Assembly: GCA_023957155.1 (NCBI GenBank)
Contig: JAMLHK010000014.1
Span: 1 to 64,000 of the forward strand
Direction: 5' to 3'
DNA: 64,000 nucleotides
From: Chitinophagaceae bacterium
GTDB taxonomy: Bacteria; Bacteroidota; Bacteroidia; Chitinophagales; Chitinophagaceae
The position numbers and the translations under genes were made by a program. How positions within the stretch are numbered: the first letter of the stretch is position 1; each line of letters starts with the position of its first letter. The notes under the pieces are model-generated. The model made no database searches and had not been told where the DNA came from. It saw nothing but the letters and a program-made list of their open reading frames with translations. This document shows, piece after piece, positions 53,565 to 62,211 of this stretch.

Positions 53565-55244
53565 ATGACCAAGAAAATATTATATATACTTTCGATTTTT
53601 ACAGCAGCATTTGTATTAGAAGGCTGCAGCAAGTTGAATGAACAGGTACTGGATGAAACCTCCAGTGTCGGCGCTACCGATAAGGATATTGCCGAAGGTA
53701 TTATTGCGCCGGTATATGGCATTTTACCCGGACTGTTTCAACATACGCAATACTTTGCTTTACAGCAAATTTCTACTGATGAGGCCATTCTTCCTTACCG
53801 GGGAGGAACCGATTGGGGAGATAACGGTATTTATATATCCCTGCACAGGCACGAAACTACCAGCTCGGATCCCAATGTAAAGAACGTTTGGAATAATATT
53901 ACCCAGGGAATGTCGCGTGCCATAACCGCCATCAATACCCTGCCCAACAGCAAAGATCCTAATGCTCCCCTTTTCCTTGCCGAGGCAAGGGGAATGAGGG
54001 CTTATTATAACCTGTTGAGCCTTGATTTGTTTGGCATAGCGTTTCAAAAAGAAGATCCCAAGGTTAACTCCGTTATTTTACGCGGTAATGATGCGGTGGA
54101 GTATATCAAATCTGAATTGCTGGCTGTTGAGCCTTTGCTGAGAGATGATACGGGCCCCGGCCGGATCACTAAAGCGGCAGTATGGGGTTTATTGGCCCGG
54201 CTGCATTTACAGGCTGCTGTTTATCGGGATATCTATGCTTCTTCATTCAGTTTTACCACGGAGGACATGGACAAAGTGATTGATTACTGTGACAGGATTA
54301 TCAGTTCCTCAAAATTTGCTTTATCACCCGAATATTTTGCATTATTTGATGATGCCAATCATACCAATAAAGAATTGATTTTTGCAGTAGACCAGAGGGC
54401 TGACCTCAACGGGCATAACCGTATGGCCTATTTCTCTCTTTCGGGCGACCAGTTTCCGCTGGCTGCCTATCCCGGCGCCAATGGTACGGATGGACCCGGA
54501 ATTACTTCCGATTTTTATCAGTCATGGGCGCAGGCTTATGCACCCAATGACCCTGCAGACATGGATGGGCGGTTTTTTAAGAAGAATATTGATATTGCAA
54601 CGACCTGTATAAAGGGTAATGATTTTAATATTGACCGGGGTATTCTCAGAGGGCAGCAATATGGGCTGATTAGAACAGGAGGCGTTTTCGAGAAATGTCC
54701 TAACGGGGATTTTAAGGTGGGACCATTATATAACAATACCCGTAACCGCCCCGATCTGCCGGTTTATTTTACGGAAGAGATTGACTTTTCGGACTACAGC
54801 AATTACAACAATGGCTACCGCGTAGAAAAATATGAATTTAGCCGTGGGTCTGTAAGCGGAAGAAATTTCGGAGAGCATGATATTGTGATCCTGCGTCTGG
54901 CAGATATTTATCTGATGCGTGCTGAAGCTAAATTGCGTAAGGGGGCGGGTAATGAAGCGGCTGCCCTGGCAGATGTAAATACGGTTCGTGCTTCAAGAAC
55001 CGCCAGGGTCGTTCCGCCGGCGTTATCTGCCATCAGCCTGGATATCCTCTTCAGGGAAAGAGGCTTTGAACTATATTGGGAAAACGTTCGCCGTACCGAT
55101 ATGATCCGTTTTGGGAAATATGAAGGTACCTGGACAGAAAAAAGTAATTCAGATCCCAAGAAAAGGATATTCCCGATCCCGCAGAATGCGATTGATGGCG
55201 CTTCAAACCTTCCCGGTTATCTGGAGCAGAATGACGGCTATTAG
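53565..55244 (+). CDS. SusD/RagB family surface lipoprotein
   Basis: A 559-residue lipoprotein (lipobox FVLEGCSK, Cys about 21) that binds substrate at the cell surface as the lid of its SusC channel. Features include AEARGMRAYYNLLSLDLFG, the TPR-like helices AVWGLLARLHLQAAVYRDI, and the closing block LRLADIYLMRAEAKLRKG with ERGFELYWENVRRTDMIRFG. It forms one operon with susC. No glycosidase is linked, so the substrate is unknown; murQ upstream would fit a cell-wall or amino sugar, but this is a guess. Confidence 0.95.
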   Translation: MTKKILYILSIFTAAFVLEGCSKLNEQVLDETSSVGATDKDIAEGIIAPVYGILPGLFQHTQYFALQQISTDEAILPYRGGTDWGDNGIYISLHRHETTSSDPNVKNVWNNITQGMSRAITAINTLPNSKDPNAPLFLAEARGMRAYYNLLSLDLFGIAFQKEDPKVNSVILRGNDAVEYIKSELLAVEPLLRDDTGPGRITKAAVWGLLARLHLQAAVYRDIYASSFSFTTEDMDKVIDYCDRIISSSKFALSPEYFALFDDANHTNKELIFAVDQRADLNGHNRMAYFSLSGDQFPLAAYPGANGTDGPGITSDFYQSWAQAYAPNDPADMDGRFFKKNIDIATTCIKGNDFNIDRGILRGQQYGLIRTGGVFEKCPNGDFKVGPLYNNTRNRPDLPVYFTEEIDFSDYSNYNNGYRVEKYEFSRGSVSGRNFGEHDIVILRLADIYLMRAEAKLRKGAGNEAAALADVNTVRASRTARVVPPALSAISLDILFRERGFELYWENVRRTDMIRFGKYEGTWTEKSNSDPKKRIFPIPQNAIDGASNLPGYLEQNDGY

Positions 55245-55269
55245 ATAGGAGGATATAACTGATTTTTTT

Positions 55270-55295
55270 ACAGGCGGGTGGCAACATCCGCCTGT
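55270..55295 (+). terminator. Weak terminator-like hairpin after susD
   Basis: ACAGGCGG at 55270-55277 pairs perfectly with CCGCCTGT at 55288-55295 over a 10-nt loop, 25 bp after the susD stop. There is no T-run downstream, so intrinsic termination is uncertain. Confidence 0.35.
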
Positions 55296-55363
55296 AATGT
55301 TAGGTTCATGGCCTGCCTGTGCCGTTTTTTTTGCAACTTGCAGTATAATTTGATTGAGTTGTT

Positions 55364-55699
55364 ATGCATTGGAATATACTTACCACGGAAGCCCAGGTTA
55401 AAGAACTGCTCGAAAAATCTTATATAAAACATCAGCTGGTTTTTAAACATTCTACACGCTGCAGCACCAGTTCGATGATCAAAAACAGGCTGGAACGGTC
55501 GGAAGCTTCACCGGATATTGATTTCCATTTTTTGGATTTGATTGCCTACCGGCCGCTTTCCAATAAAATAGCAAATGAGTTGAACGTGAGCCATGAATCG
55601 CCCCAGGTCTTGCTTATACGGGATGGCAAGTGCATATATGATGAAAGTCACTATGCCATTTTTATGGAAGAGATTGAAAAGCAGTGTCAGCACACCTGA
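55364..55699 (+). CDS. ytxJ: Bacillithiol-system redox protein YtxJ
   Basis: A 111-residue thioredoxin-fold protein with a single conserved cysteine, C33, in VFKHSTRCSTSSM, the YtxJ monothiol signature. In bacteria that make bacillithiol, YtxJ is thought to remove bacillithiol from modified proteins. The cis-proline region HESPQVLLIRDGK is present. The ATG start gives the expected WNILTTEAQV. It converges with ahcY across a strong hairpin. Confidence 0.88.
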   Translation: MHWNILTTEAQVKELLEKSYIKHQLVFKHSTRCSTSSMIKNRLERSEASPDIDFHFLDLIAYRPLSNKIANELNVSHESPQVLLIRDGKCIYDESHYAIFMEEIEKQCQHT

Positions 55700-55724
55700 T
55701 ATTCCTGTTCTTTGTATTAGTAAG

Positions 55725-55757
55725 ATGCCCCATGCTGTGATGTACAACATGGGGCAT
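55725..55757. terminator. Hairpin between ytxJ and ahcY
   Basis: ATGCCCCATG at 55725-55734 pairs perfectly with CATGGGGCAT at 55748-55757; a 13-nt loop separates them. Position between convergent genes suggests a bidirectional terminator, though T-tracts are poor. Confidence 0.6.
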
Positions 55758-55781
55758 AATCCATTGAATTGAAAAAAGAGT

Positions 55782-57107
55782 TTAGTACCGGTAATGATCC
55801 GGCTTAAATGGTCCGTTTTTAGGTAGTCCGAGGTATGTTGCCTGGGTATCGGTAAGCTCGTCTAATTCAACACCAATCTTTTTCAGGTGTAAACGGGCAA
55901 CTTTCTCGTCAAGATGCTTGGGCAGCACGTATACTTTGTTCTCGTAATTTTTGTGATTATTCCACAGCTCAATCTGTGCAAGCGTTTGGTTGGTAAAAGA
56001 GTTGCTCATGACAAAGCTGGGATGACCGGTAGCACATCCGAGGTTCACTAAGCGTCCTTCGGCTAATAAGATAATGTCTTTTCCATCTATCGTATACAGG
56101 TCTACCTGCGGCTTGATGGTGTCTTTGGTATGCCCGTAATGCGTATTCAGCCAGGCAACATCAATTTCAATATCGAAGTGACCAATATTACATACAATGG
56201 CTTTATCTTTCATCTGCTTAAAGTGCTCCCCGGTAATCAGGTCACGGCAACCGCTGGCCGTAACAATAATATCCGCTTCTTTAACGGCATCAATCATTTT
56301 TTTCACTTCATATCCGTCCATGGCAGCCTGCAATGCGCAGATCGGATCAATTTCTGTAACGATCACCCGGCAACCTGCTCCGGATAAAGAAGCAGCGGAT
56401 CCTTTACCCACATCGCCATAACCACCCACAACGGCTACTTTACCGGCGAGCATCACATCTGTTGCGCGGCGTATAGCATCAACCAGGCTTTCCTTACATC
56501 CGTATTTATTATCAAACTTCGACTTGGTAACTGAATCATTTACATTAATGGCCGGAACAGGCAGGGTGCCTTTTTGCATCCTTTCATACAGGCGATGTAC
56601 ACCGGTAGTTGTTTCTTCGCTCAATCCCCTGACATGCCGGATCAGCTCCGGATATTTGTCGAATACGATATTCGTGAGGTCGCCGCCGTCATCCAGGATC
56701 ATATTCAGCGGGCGATCGGCGCTGCCGAAAAACAGGGTCTGTTCAATGCACCATTCTGCTTCTTCATTGGTCTGGCCTTTCCAGGCATACACTCCAATAC
56801 CTGCTGCCGCTATGGCAGCCGCGGCATGATCCTGTGTTGAAAATATATTACAGGAGCTCCATTTCACTTCTGCACCCAGTTCAATTAGAGTTTCTATCAA
56901 AACGGCAGTTTGGATCGTCATGTGAAGACATCCGGCTATCCGGGCACCCTTTAAAGGCTGCTGTGCTCTATACTCTTCGCGGATGGCCATAAGCCCGGGC
57001 ATTTCAGCTTCGGCTAATTTAATTTCTTTACGGCCCCAGGCGGCGAGGCTGATATCTTTAACCTTATTGGACAGTGAAAAATCAATAGATGGAGAAACAG
57101 CAGACAT
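55782..57107 (-). CDS. ahcY: Adenosylhomocysteinase
   Basis: Splits S-adenosylhomocysteine into homocysteine and adenosine, keeping methylation going. The NAD-binding motif [16 protein letters not shown], the [16 protein letters not shown] substrate region, [10 protein letters not shown] and the C-terminal [16 protein letters not shown] (with the lysine and tyrosine that contact NAD across the tetramer) are all seen. At 441 residues it is normal. No SAH or SAM riboswitch was recognised upstream; a -7 TAGTTTTG lies at 57169-57176 on the minus strand. Confidence 0.97.
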   Translation of the reverse strand: MSAVSPSIDFSLSNKVKDISLAAWGRKEIKLAEAEMPGLMAIREEYRAQQPLKGARIAGCLHMTIQTAVLIETLIELGAEVKWSSCNIFSTQDHAAAAIAAAGIGVYAWKGQTNEEAEWCIEQTLFFGSADRPLNMILDDGGDLTNIVFDKYPELIRHVRGLSEETTTGVHRLYERMQKGTLPVPAINVNDSVTKSKFDNKYGCKESLVDAIRRATDVMLAGKVAVVGGYGDVGKGSAASLSGAGCRVIVTEIDPICALQAAMDGYEVKKMIDAVKEADIIVTASGCRDLITGEHFKQMKDKAIVCNIGHFDIEIDVAWLNTHYGHTKDTIKPQVDLYTIDGKDIILLAEGRLVNLGCATGHPSFVMSNSFTNQTLAQIELWNNHKNYENKVYVLPKHLDEKVARLHLKKIGVELDELTDTQATYLGLPKNGPFKPDHYRY

Positions 57108-57168
57108 GTTGAATGGAATTAATTATTAGATGTGTAAATAAGTTTGGTCCCTGAATTGTCTAAAGCTG

Positions 57169-57176
57169 CAAAACTA
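57169..57176 (-). promoter_or_regulatory. -7 element upstream of ahcY
   Basis: On the minus strand the sequence reads TAGTTTTG, an exact TAnnTTTG match about 62 bp before the ahcY start. No TTTG at -33 was evident. Confidence 0.4.
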
Positions 57177-57265
57177 CATATATTAGCTCCGAAATCAGAA
57201 AAAATATGTACTTTCTGATTTTCCTTACACAACACAATGCGGGTATTTTTGTTATATAAGCAGTA

Positions 57266-57273
57266 TAAATTTG
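57266..57273 (+). promoter_or_regulatory. -7 element immediately before the ATG
   Basis: TAAATTTG matches TAnnTTTG exactly but ends 4 bp before the ATG at 57278. A TTTG at 57248-57251 is 14 bp upstream, shorter than usual. If real, the transcript would be nearly leaderless. Confidence 0.4.
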
Positions 57274-57277
57274 TGGC

Positions 57278-57793
57278 ATGAACAACGACAACGCTATAAT
57301 TTTTGCCATCGTAATTATTCTGGGAGTTTTAGGCGTATATTTTTTATTCTATTTCCGTGAAATGAAGGGAGCTAAAAAGCCCGAAATAAAACCGGCACAT
57401 CCTGCGGGACTGCAGCTACAGGCTTACGAACGGCTCACTATACTGGCCGAGCGGATATCGCTGAAAAGCCTGATATCCAGGCTTTCGCCGGCACAAATGG
57501 AAGCCTCTGCTTATCATCTGCTGCTGGTGGAGAGCATCCGCCAGGAATATGAATATAACCTGTCGCAGCAGTTATATGTTTCCGCGCAGGCCTGGCAGGC
57601 CGTTACCAATCTCAAAGAACAGAATATTTTTATTTTACATCAGCTGGCAGCTACTTTACCCGAAAAGGCAACGGGTATGGATCTGAGTAAACGCATCCTG
57701 GAGCTGCTGGATGCAGACCCTAAAACATCCCTGCACGGTATTGTGCTGGACGCGTTGCGCTATGAAGCGCGGAAGGTAATGACCGGGGCATAG
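57278..57793 (+). CDS. Membrane-anchored hypothetical protein
   Basis: A 171-residue protein with an N-terminal membrane helix (AIIFAIVIILGVLGVYFLFYF, about 6-26) and a cytoplasmic helical part with LQLQAYERLTILAERISL and SAYHLLLVESIRQEYEYNLSQQLYVS. It resembles a conserved family of Bacteroidota membrane proteins (perhaps the one called DUF7935), but this could not be checked. No function is known. It diverges from ahcY and precedes the ExbB/ExbD pair. A -7 element lies only 4 bp before the ATG. Confidence 0.72.
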   Translation: MNNDNAIIFAIVIILGVLGVYFLFYFREMKGAKKPEIKPAHPAGLQLQAYERLTILAERISLKSLISRLSPAQMEASAYHLLLVESIRQEYEYNLSQQLYVSAQAWQAVTNLKEQNIFILHQLAATLPEKATGMDLSKRILELLDADPKTSLHGIVLDALRYEARKVMTGA

Positions 57794-57886
57794 TACGGGT
57801 GCTTTCTATATAAATTGTTAATAGAAAGTAGGGGCTTTTTCTAAAGAAAATAATCACACTATTTTCACGTTCGGCAAACTGACCGA

Positions 57887-57914
57887 TATATTTGTTTATT
57901 TGTCATTACATTTG
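57887..57914 (+). promoter_or_regulatory. Tandem -7 elements upstream of exbB
   Basis: TATATTTG at 57887-57894 and TACATTTG at 57907-57914 both match TAnnTTTG. The ATG is 25 bp after the second. Confidence 0.45.
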
Positions 57915-57938
57915 TCGAATGTTCAATAATAATATAAT

Positions 57939-58640
57939 ATGAGATTGTTCTTCCTGCAGCTTAATCCTGATTCTGTTAATAGAGCTTTAGCCAGTCAGCA
58001 TGGTATTCCCGAACCCGGTACTAAAATGAACTTATGGGATTTGTTATTATCCGGTGGCTGGATTATGCTGCCGTTGGCCTTATTATTTGTGGTCGCCGTA
58101 TTTTTCTTTTTTGAGCGGCTGATCGCCATTCGTAATGCCGGCAAAGTAGATTATAATTTCATGAGTATTATCCGGGATCATATCGTATCCGGTAATGTAA
58201 CGGCTGCAAGATCTCTTGCCAGGAACACCTTTAATCCTGTAGCCCGGATGATTGATAAAGGACTTCAGCGTATAGGGAAACCCATTGATGCTATTGAAAA
58301 AAGTATGGAAAATGTGGGTAAGCTGGAAATTTATAAAATGGAACGTAACCTCTCTGTACTTTCATTAATAGCGGGAATAGCTCCCATGTTCGGTTTTTTG
58401 GGAACTATTGTGGGGATGGTACAATTATTTTATGGTATTTCAGCTACGGGTGAGTATACGCTTAATACGATTGCAGGAGGTATTTATACCAAGATGATCA
58501 CATCGGCAAGCGGGTTGATTATCGGGTTGCTGGCTTATGTGGGATATAATTATCTGAATGCCCAGATTGACAAAAATGTGAACCAGATGGAATCTGCCAG
58601 CGCCGAATTTATAGATGTGCTGCAGGAACCGACAAGATAA
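57939..58640 (+). CDS. exbB: MotA/TolQ/ExbB proton channel family protein
   Basis: A 233-residue inner-membrane channel subunit that uses the proton gradient to drive TonB-dependent transport or a related envelope process. The first helix is WIMLPLALLFVVAVFFFFE; the conserved double helix block shows LSVLSLIAGIAPMFGFLGTIVGMV and YTKMITSASGLIIGLLAYV. ExbD lies 89 bp downstream. TolQ is the alternative, but the linked ExbD-type gene and the SusC nearby favour ExbB. Confidence 0.92.
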   Translation: MRLFFLQLNPDSVNRALASQHGIPEPGTKMNLWDLLLSGGWIMLPLALLFVVAVFFFFERLIAIRNAGKVDYNFMSIIRDHIVSGNVTAARSLARNTFNPVARMIDKGLQRIGKPIDAIEKSMENVGKLEIYKMERNLSVLSLIAGIAPMFGFLGTIVGMVQLFYGISATGEYTLNTIAGGIYTKMITSASGLIIGLLAYVGYNYLNAQIDKNVNQMESASAEFIDVLQEPTR

Positions 58641-58729
58641 CGTGGAAAATGAGGTGCCCGGCTCCTGGTAAAGGAAGGTCAGTCCGCCGGGTAGTCTAAA
58701 GACATTCTTCGATAACGAATAAGACCGTA

Positions 58730-59125
58730 ATGAATCTGAGAAAAAAATTAAGGGATAGTGCCAAAGTGCATACGGATGCGCTCAATGATATATTGTTTAT
58801 CTTATTGCTGTTTTTTCTTATAGTGTCTACCCTGGCTAATCCGAACGTGATTAAAGTATCGGCTCCCAAAGGAAAAAGCGATACTAAGTCAAAGCAGACG
58901 GTAGTGATATCCATAGATAAAAACAATGAAGCTTATATCGGGCAGAAAAAGATTTCAATAGATAACCTGGAAAGTGAGCTTCAGTTGGTATTATCCAAAT
59001 CATCTGAAAAACCTTCTGTGGTCGTAAATGCGGATACGGCAGGACATTGGGGCGATGTATACAAGGTTTTGCAGACTGCAAAAAAGTTGGGTGCTACAGC
59101 CGTGGCTTCCGTCAGCGCTAATTAA
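58730..59125 (+). CDS. exbD: ExbD/TolR family biopolymer transport protein
   Basis: A 131-residue protein with a short cytoplasmic start, one membrane helix (about residues 18-37) holding the proton-carrying aspartate in DALNDILFILLLFFLIV, and a periplasmic domain typical of ExbD/TolR (VVISIDKNNEAYIGQKKIS, VVVNADTAGHWGDVYKVL). It works with ExbB to energise outer-membrane import. No tonB gene is next to it, and it runs 8 bp into the 3' end of the convergent prmC gene. Confidence 0.92.
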   Translation: MNLRKKLRDSAKVHTDALNDILFILLLFFLIVSTLANPNVIKVSAPKGKSDTKSKQTVVISIDKNNEAYIGQKKISIDNLESELQLVLSKSSEKPSVVVNADTAGHWGDVYKVLQTAKKLGATAVASVSAN

Positions 59126-60053
59126 TTTTCCCCGCCTTTATCATCCGGTCTTTCCCCTGCATATCTTTTTGAATGGTAGTATGTATAAATCCGTGGTGAA
59201 TAAACACTTCTTTTACCGCTTCACCCATTGCTTCATGAATTTCCGTGTAGATGTATCCATCCGGTTGTAGATGATGCATTGCGAAGGCCGCAATAGCCGA
59301 ATAGAATACAAGGGGATCGCTGTCTTCTACAAATAAGGCAGTGTGAGGCTCAAAGCCGAGTACATTTTTGTGCATCTCTGCTTTGTCTTTTAAAGGAATA
59401 TAGGGCGGATTGCTTACTATAATATCTAACAAAGGTAGAGTGTTGTGTTCCCCGGTGTGCAGGAAGTTCATCTGTAAAAACTGCACCGGGCATTCCAGGA
59501 TAAGTGCATTCTTTTGAGCAACAGCGAGGGCTTTGTCACTGATATCTATGGCATATACCTCACTTTCGGGAATATTTTTTTTCAGGGCTATTGCAATGCA
59601 GCCGCTTCCCGTACCTATGTCTAATATAGCGGGTCCGCCTCCTGCACCCTGTACCCTGTACCCTGTACCCTGTGCCCTGTAACCTGTACCCTGTGCCCTG
59701 TAACCTGTAACCTGTAACTTGTAGTCTGCATCCTTTATGACCCATTCTGCCAGTTCTTCCGTTTCCGGCCGCGGGATCAGCACATTTTCGTCAACGTAAA
59801 ACGGCATACCATAAAACCAGGCTTCACCCAATACGTATTGAACAGGGCGATGTTGTAGCAATTGTGTAGCATAGCCGGTAAGTAAAGTATCTTGCTCTTC
59901 AGATAAGGGCTGATCTTTAATCAGCAGGCGGTCGGATCTTCCCAGCCCGGTGATTTTTTCCATTACCATAGCGGCAATATTTCCCGATTCGCGCTGATCA
60001 TAAATATCCTGTAATCTGCCAGTGATAAAGCAGCGGGCTTCGTAAATGGTCAT
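59118..60053 (-). CDS. prmC: Peptide chain release factor N5-glutamine methyltransferase with repeat-encoded linker insert
   Basis: Methylates the GGQ glutamine of release factors RF1/RF2. The catalytic NPPY motif is at 215-218 and the SAM-binding motif is LDIGTGSGCIAIAL. The N-terminal helical domain ends at RPETEELAEWVIKD. Between this and the methyltransferase core, residues about 110-140, lies a stretch containing GTGYRAQ-like heptapeptides, coded by tandem CCTGTAA-type heptamers; normal PrmC proteins have a short linker here. The ATG at 60053 is preferred over the TTG at 60059. Confidence 0.93.
   Translation of the reverse strand: MTIYEARCFITGRLQDIYDQRESGNIAAMVMEKITGLGRSDRLLIKDQPLSEEQDTLLTGYATQLLQHRPVQYVLGEAWFYGMPFYVDENVLIPRPETEELAEWVIKDADYKLQVTGYRAQGTGYRAQGTGYRVQGAGGGPAILDIGTGSGCIAIALKKNIPESEVYAIDISDKALAVAQKNALILECPVQFLQMNFLHTGEHNTLPLLDIIVSNPPYIPLKDKAEMHKNVLGFEPHTALFVEDSDPLVFYSAIAAFAMHHLQPDGYIYTEIHEAMGEAVKEVFIHHGFIHTTIQKDMQGKDRMIKAGKIN
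59641..59731. repeat. Thirteen tandem heptamers inside prmC
   Basis: Thirteen 7-bp units: eleven begin CCTG (CCTGTAC, CCTGTGC, CCTGTAA and similar) and two are decayed (CTTGTAG, TCTGCAT). The unit is the one seen at 20015-20049 and 24232-24259. Three units make 21 bp, so the reading frame stays open and gives a seven-residue protein repeat close to VTGYRAQ. Confidence 0.92.
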
Positions 60054-60162
60054 GGGCAAAGATAGTACGGATAAATTGCAGTAGATCTGTGTTGTTCGTT
60101 ATAGCCTCTTTTTACTCAGGCACAAACCCTAAACCCGGCCAGGTTTCCGAAAAATAAAGGTA

Positions 60163-60759
60163 TTATTTCTCTTTTTTCAATTCCATATTCCTCACTACAT
60201 ATTTTCCCACCATATCAAATTCAATATTCACCGTATCTCCTTTATTCACCCGGTGCATATTGGTATGGGCATAGGTATAGGGGATAATGGCCACGGAAAA
60301 ACTGTTTAACGTTACATCAAAAGCAGTGAGGCTGATGCCGTTTACACAGATGGAACCTTTTTCTATGATCAGGGGAGCAAATTTTTCGGGAAAAAGAAAG
60401 CTGTACTTCCAGCTTCCGTCCAGCGATTCCTTTGCTGAACAGGTGGCTGTGGTATCTGCATGTCCCTGTACAATATGACCGTCTAAACGGCTGTTTAGCG
60501 TTACACATTGTTCCAGGTTGATTAAATCACCGGCTTTCCATTGTCCGGCGTTGGTTTTCTGTAATGTTTCCAGTATAGCCGTTACCTGGTAGGTTGTATC
60601 GTTAACCGCTTCAACCGTAAGACAGACGCCGTTATGGGCGATGCTTTGGTCTGTTTTAAATCCTGCACTCAGGGGAGAGCTAATCCGGAATTGCCTGTTT
60701 GTACCGTCAGGCTGTACCGAAACAACGTGACCAACCGATTCAATAATACCTGTGAACAT
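60163..60759 (-). CDS. ribE: Riboflavin synthase, alpha subunit
   Basis: Makes riboflavin from two lumazine molecules. It starts MFTGIIESVGHV, and the two tandem beta-barrel repeats are visible: SIAHNGVCLTVEAV in the first half and SICVNGISLTAFDV in the second, with the LDGHIVQGHAD connection. At 198 residues it is typical. No FMN riboswitch was recognised upstream. It lies 110 bp upstream of prmC on the same strand. Confidence 0.95.
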   Translation of the reverse strand: MFTGIIESVGHVVSVQPDGTNRQFRISSPLSAGFKTDQSIAHNGVCLTVEAVNDTTYQVTAILETLQKTNAGQWKAGDLINLEQCVTLNSRLDGHIVQGHADTTATCSAKESLDGSWKYSFLFPEKFAPLIIEKGSICVNGISLTAFDVTLNSFSVAIIPYTYAHTNMHRVNKGDTVNIEFDMVGKYVVRNMELKKEK

Positions 60760-60799
60760 ACCTGCAAATTAGTACACCCTGCTGAAATTTTAAATTTGC

Positions 60800-60830
60800 T
60801 TTGGATTTTTGATTTCTTGTATTATCTTTG
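60800..60830 (+). promoter_or_regulatory. Near-perfect promoter for rpsU
   Basis: TTTG at 60800-60803, 19-bp spacer, TATCTTTG at 60823-60830: an ideal Bacteroidota promoter. The transcript should start near 60836 and have a leader of about 30 nt containing the Shine-Dalgarno sequence. Confidence 0.8.
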
Positions 60831-60847
60831 CGCTCCTAAAAAGCGAC

Positions 60848-60869
60848 AAAGGAGGTAAATTACAATATG
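60848..60869 (+). promoter_or_regulatory. Strong Shine-Dalgarno before rpsU
   Basis: AAAGGAGGT at 60848-60856 is fully complementary to the 16S anti-SD core, 10 nt before the rpsU ATG at 60867. Most genes in this window have no recognisable SD. In Flavobacterium, rpsU with such an SD is controlled by ribosomes lacking bS21. Confidence 0.85.
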
Positions 60870-61067
60870 CTGATTATTGATTCCAAAGATTGCGAAAATA
60901 TAGACAAGGCACTCAAAAAGTACAAGAAGAAATTTGAAAAAGCAAAGATCCTTCTGCAATTGAGGGGCCGCCAGTCTTTCACCAAGCCTTCCATCAGGCG
61001 CAGGGGAGAAGTGCTGAAAGCGATATATAAGCAGAATATCGCTGTTGGAAAGATTGAGCCCAAATAA
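60867..61067 (+). CDS. rpsU: 30S ribosomal protein S21
   Basis: A 66-residue basic ribosomal protein. MLIIDSKDCENIDKALKKYKKK is the usual start, then RGRQSFTKPSIRRRGEVLKAI. bS21 in Bacteroidota helps hide the 16S anti-SD sequence. It is the first gene before an xer recombinase and hpf, an order conserved in the phylum. Confidence 0.97.
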   Translation: MLIIDSKDCENIDKALKKYKKKFEKAKILLQLRGRQSFTKPSIRRRGEVLKAIYKQNIAVGKIEPK

Positions 61068-61119
61068 ACCGGTCTTTTTTAAATAATATTGGTCAGGTAG
61101 CCGTAGAGTATATAACTTT

Positions 61120-62046
61120 ATGGCTACTTTTTTTATGCCTGATGCGCTCCATATCTCCCCGGTACAGTCATTTATAAACTATCTCAGTTTTGAAAAAAGG
61201 TATTCCCCCCACACGGTAATCGCATACAGCAAGGATCTGGAACAGTTTTTTGAATTTCTTAAGAAAAAAGAATATCCTGTCAGTCCCTTAGCTGACATTA
61301 CAACAGATTATATACGTTCCTGGCTGGCTGGACTCATGAAAGAGGAGAAGTGTACCGGTAAAACGGTAAACCGGAAGATCTCAACACTTAAGGCATTTTT
61401 TAAATATCATTTGAGAACCGGTTCGCTTCAGACTTCGCCCATGACCACCATTATCTCACCTAAAATAACAAAGCGGTTACCGGTTTTTATCGAGCCGCGG
61501 CATACCGAAACGTTATTTAATCACGTAGCGTTTAAAGATAGCCTGGAAGGCAGAACCGAAAGGCTGATCCTGGAGCTGTTATACACTACGGGGATGCGGC
61601 TGAGTGAGCTGATCCATATCAGGGAAAACCAGGTGGATATACCGCAACGGCGGCTTAAAGTGCTGGGGAAGGGGAACAAGGAAAGAGTACTGCCTCTTAG
61701 CGGGGATATAGCCACCCGTATTGAAGCCTATATAAAAGAAAAGCATGCGCTGCCCGGATCGTTCGATAAAGAGTACCTGCTGGTTAACGGTAAGGGAAAG
61801 AAGCTGTATCCGAAATATGTATACCTTGTTGTGAAAAAATACCTTACACAGGTTACCACGGTCAGTAAAAAAAGTCCGCATGTCCTGAGGCACACTTTTG
61901 CCACACATCTTACCAATCGTGGAGCAGACCTGAATGCCGTTAAGGAGCTGCTTGGTCACTCCAGTCTTGCCGCCACCCAGATCTACACCCATAATACGAT
62001 CGAAAAGCTGAAAGAAGTATACCGGAAGGCCCACCCCAAAGCCTGA
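61120..62046 (+). CDS. Tyrosine recombinase XerC/XerD
   Basis: A 308-residue site-specific recombinase that resolves chromosome dimers. The N-terminal SAM-like domain shows SFINYLSFEKRYSPHTVIAY; catalytic residues are R160 (TTGMRLSEL), K184 (LGKGNKERV), H254 and R257 (PHVLRHTFATH), H280 (LLGHSSL) and Y289 (TQIYTH). XerC versus XerD cannot be decided. A -7-like TAACTTTA lies just before ATG 61120, so ATG 61135 is a possible alternative start. No mobile-element context is seen, so it is a housekeeping recombinase. Confidence 0.93.
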   Translation: MATFFMPDALHISPVQSFINYLSFEKRYSPHTVIAYSKDLEQFFEFLKKKEYPVSPLADITTDYIRSWLAGLMKEEKCTGKTVNRKISTLKAFFKYHLRTGSLQTSPMTTIISPKITKRLPVFIEPRHTETLFNHVAFKDSLEGRTERLILELLYTTGMRLSELIHIRENQVDIPQRRLKVLGKGNKERVLPLSGDIATRIEAYIKEKHALPGSFDKEYLLVNGKGKKLYPKYVYLVVKKYLTQVTTVSKKSPHVLRHTFATHLTNRGADLNAVKELLGHSSLAATQIYTHNTIEKLKEVYRKAHPKA

Positions 62047-62211
62047 TTAATAGCTCCTTTTTTTAAAAAAAGAAGGTGTTATTTACAATAAAAAATTATT
62101 TGAAATCTTATATATAATGGCTTAACTTGAGGTTGTTGCAGCTTTGCAGTTACAGCATAAGTTCTTTATTTAATTATTCTTAATTGTTCACAGAAATTAA
62201 ACCGGATTATC

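Noticed and set aside
57108-57277. SAH or SAM riboswitch upstream of ahcY
   Set aside because: No conserved stems or motifs were seen; only a promoter element.
59641-59731. Sequencing artefact in prmC
   Set aside because: Frame stays open on both sides, and NPPY and all other motifs are intact; the same repeat occurs at two other sites.
61120-62046. Integrase of a mobile element
   Set aside because: Neighbours are rpsU and hpf in the usual housekeeping order, with no att repeats or phage genes.
62053-62076. T7/A7 palindrome after the xer gene as terminator
   Set aside because: Pure A/T stem with no GC core; hpf is likely cotranscribed.
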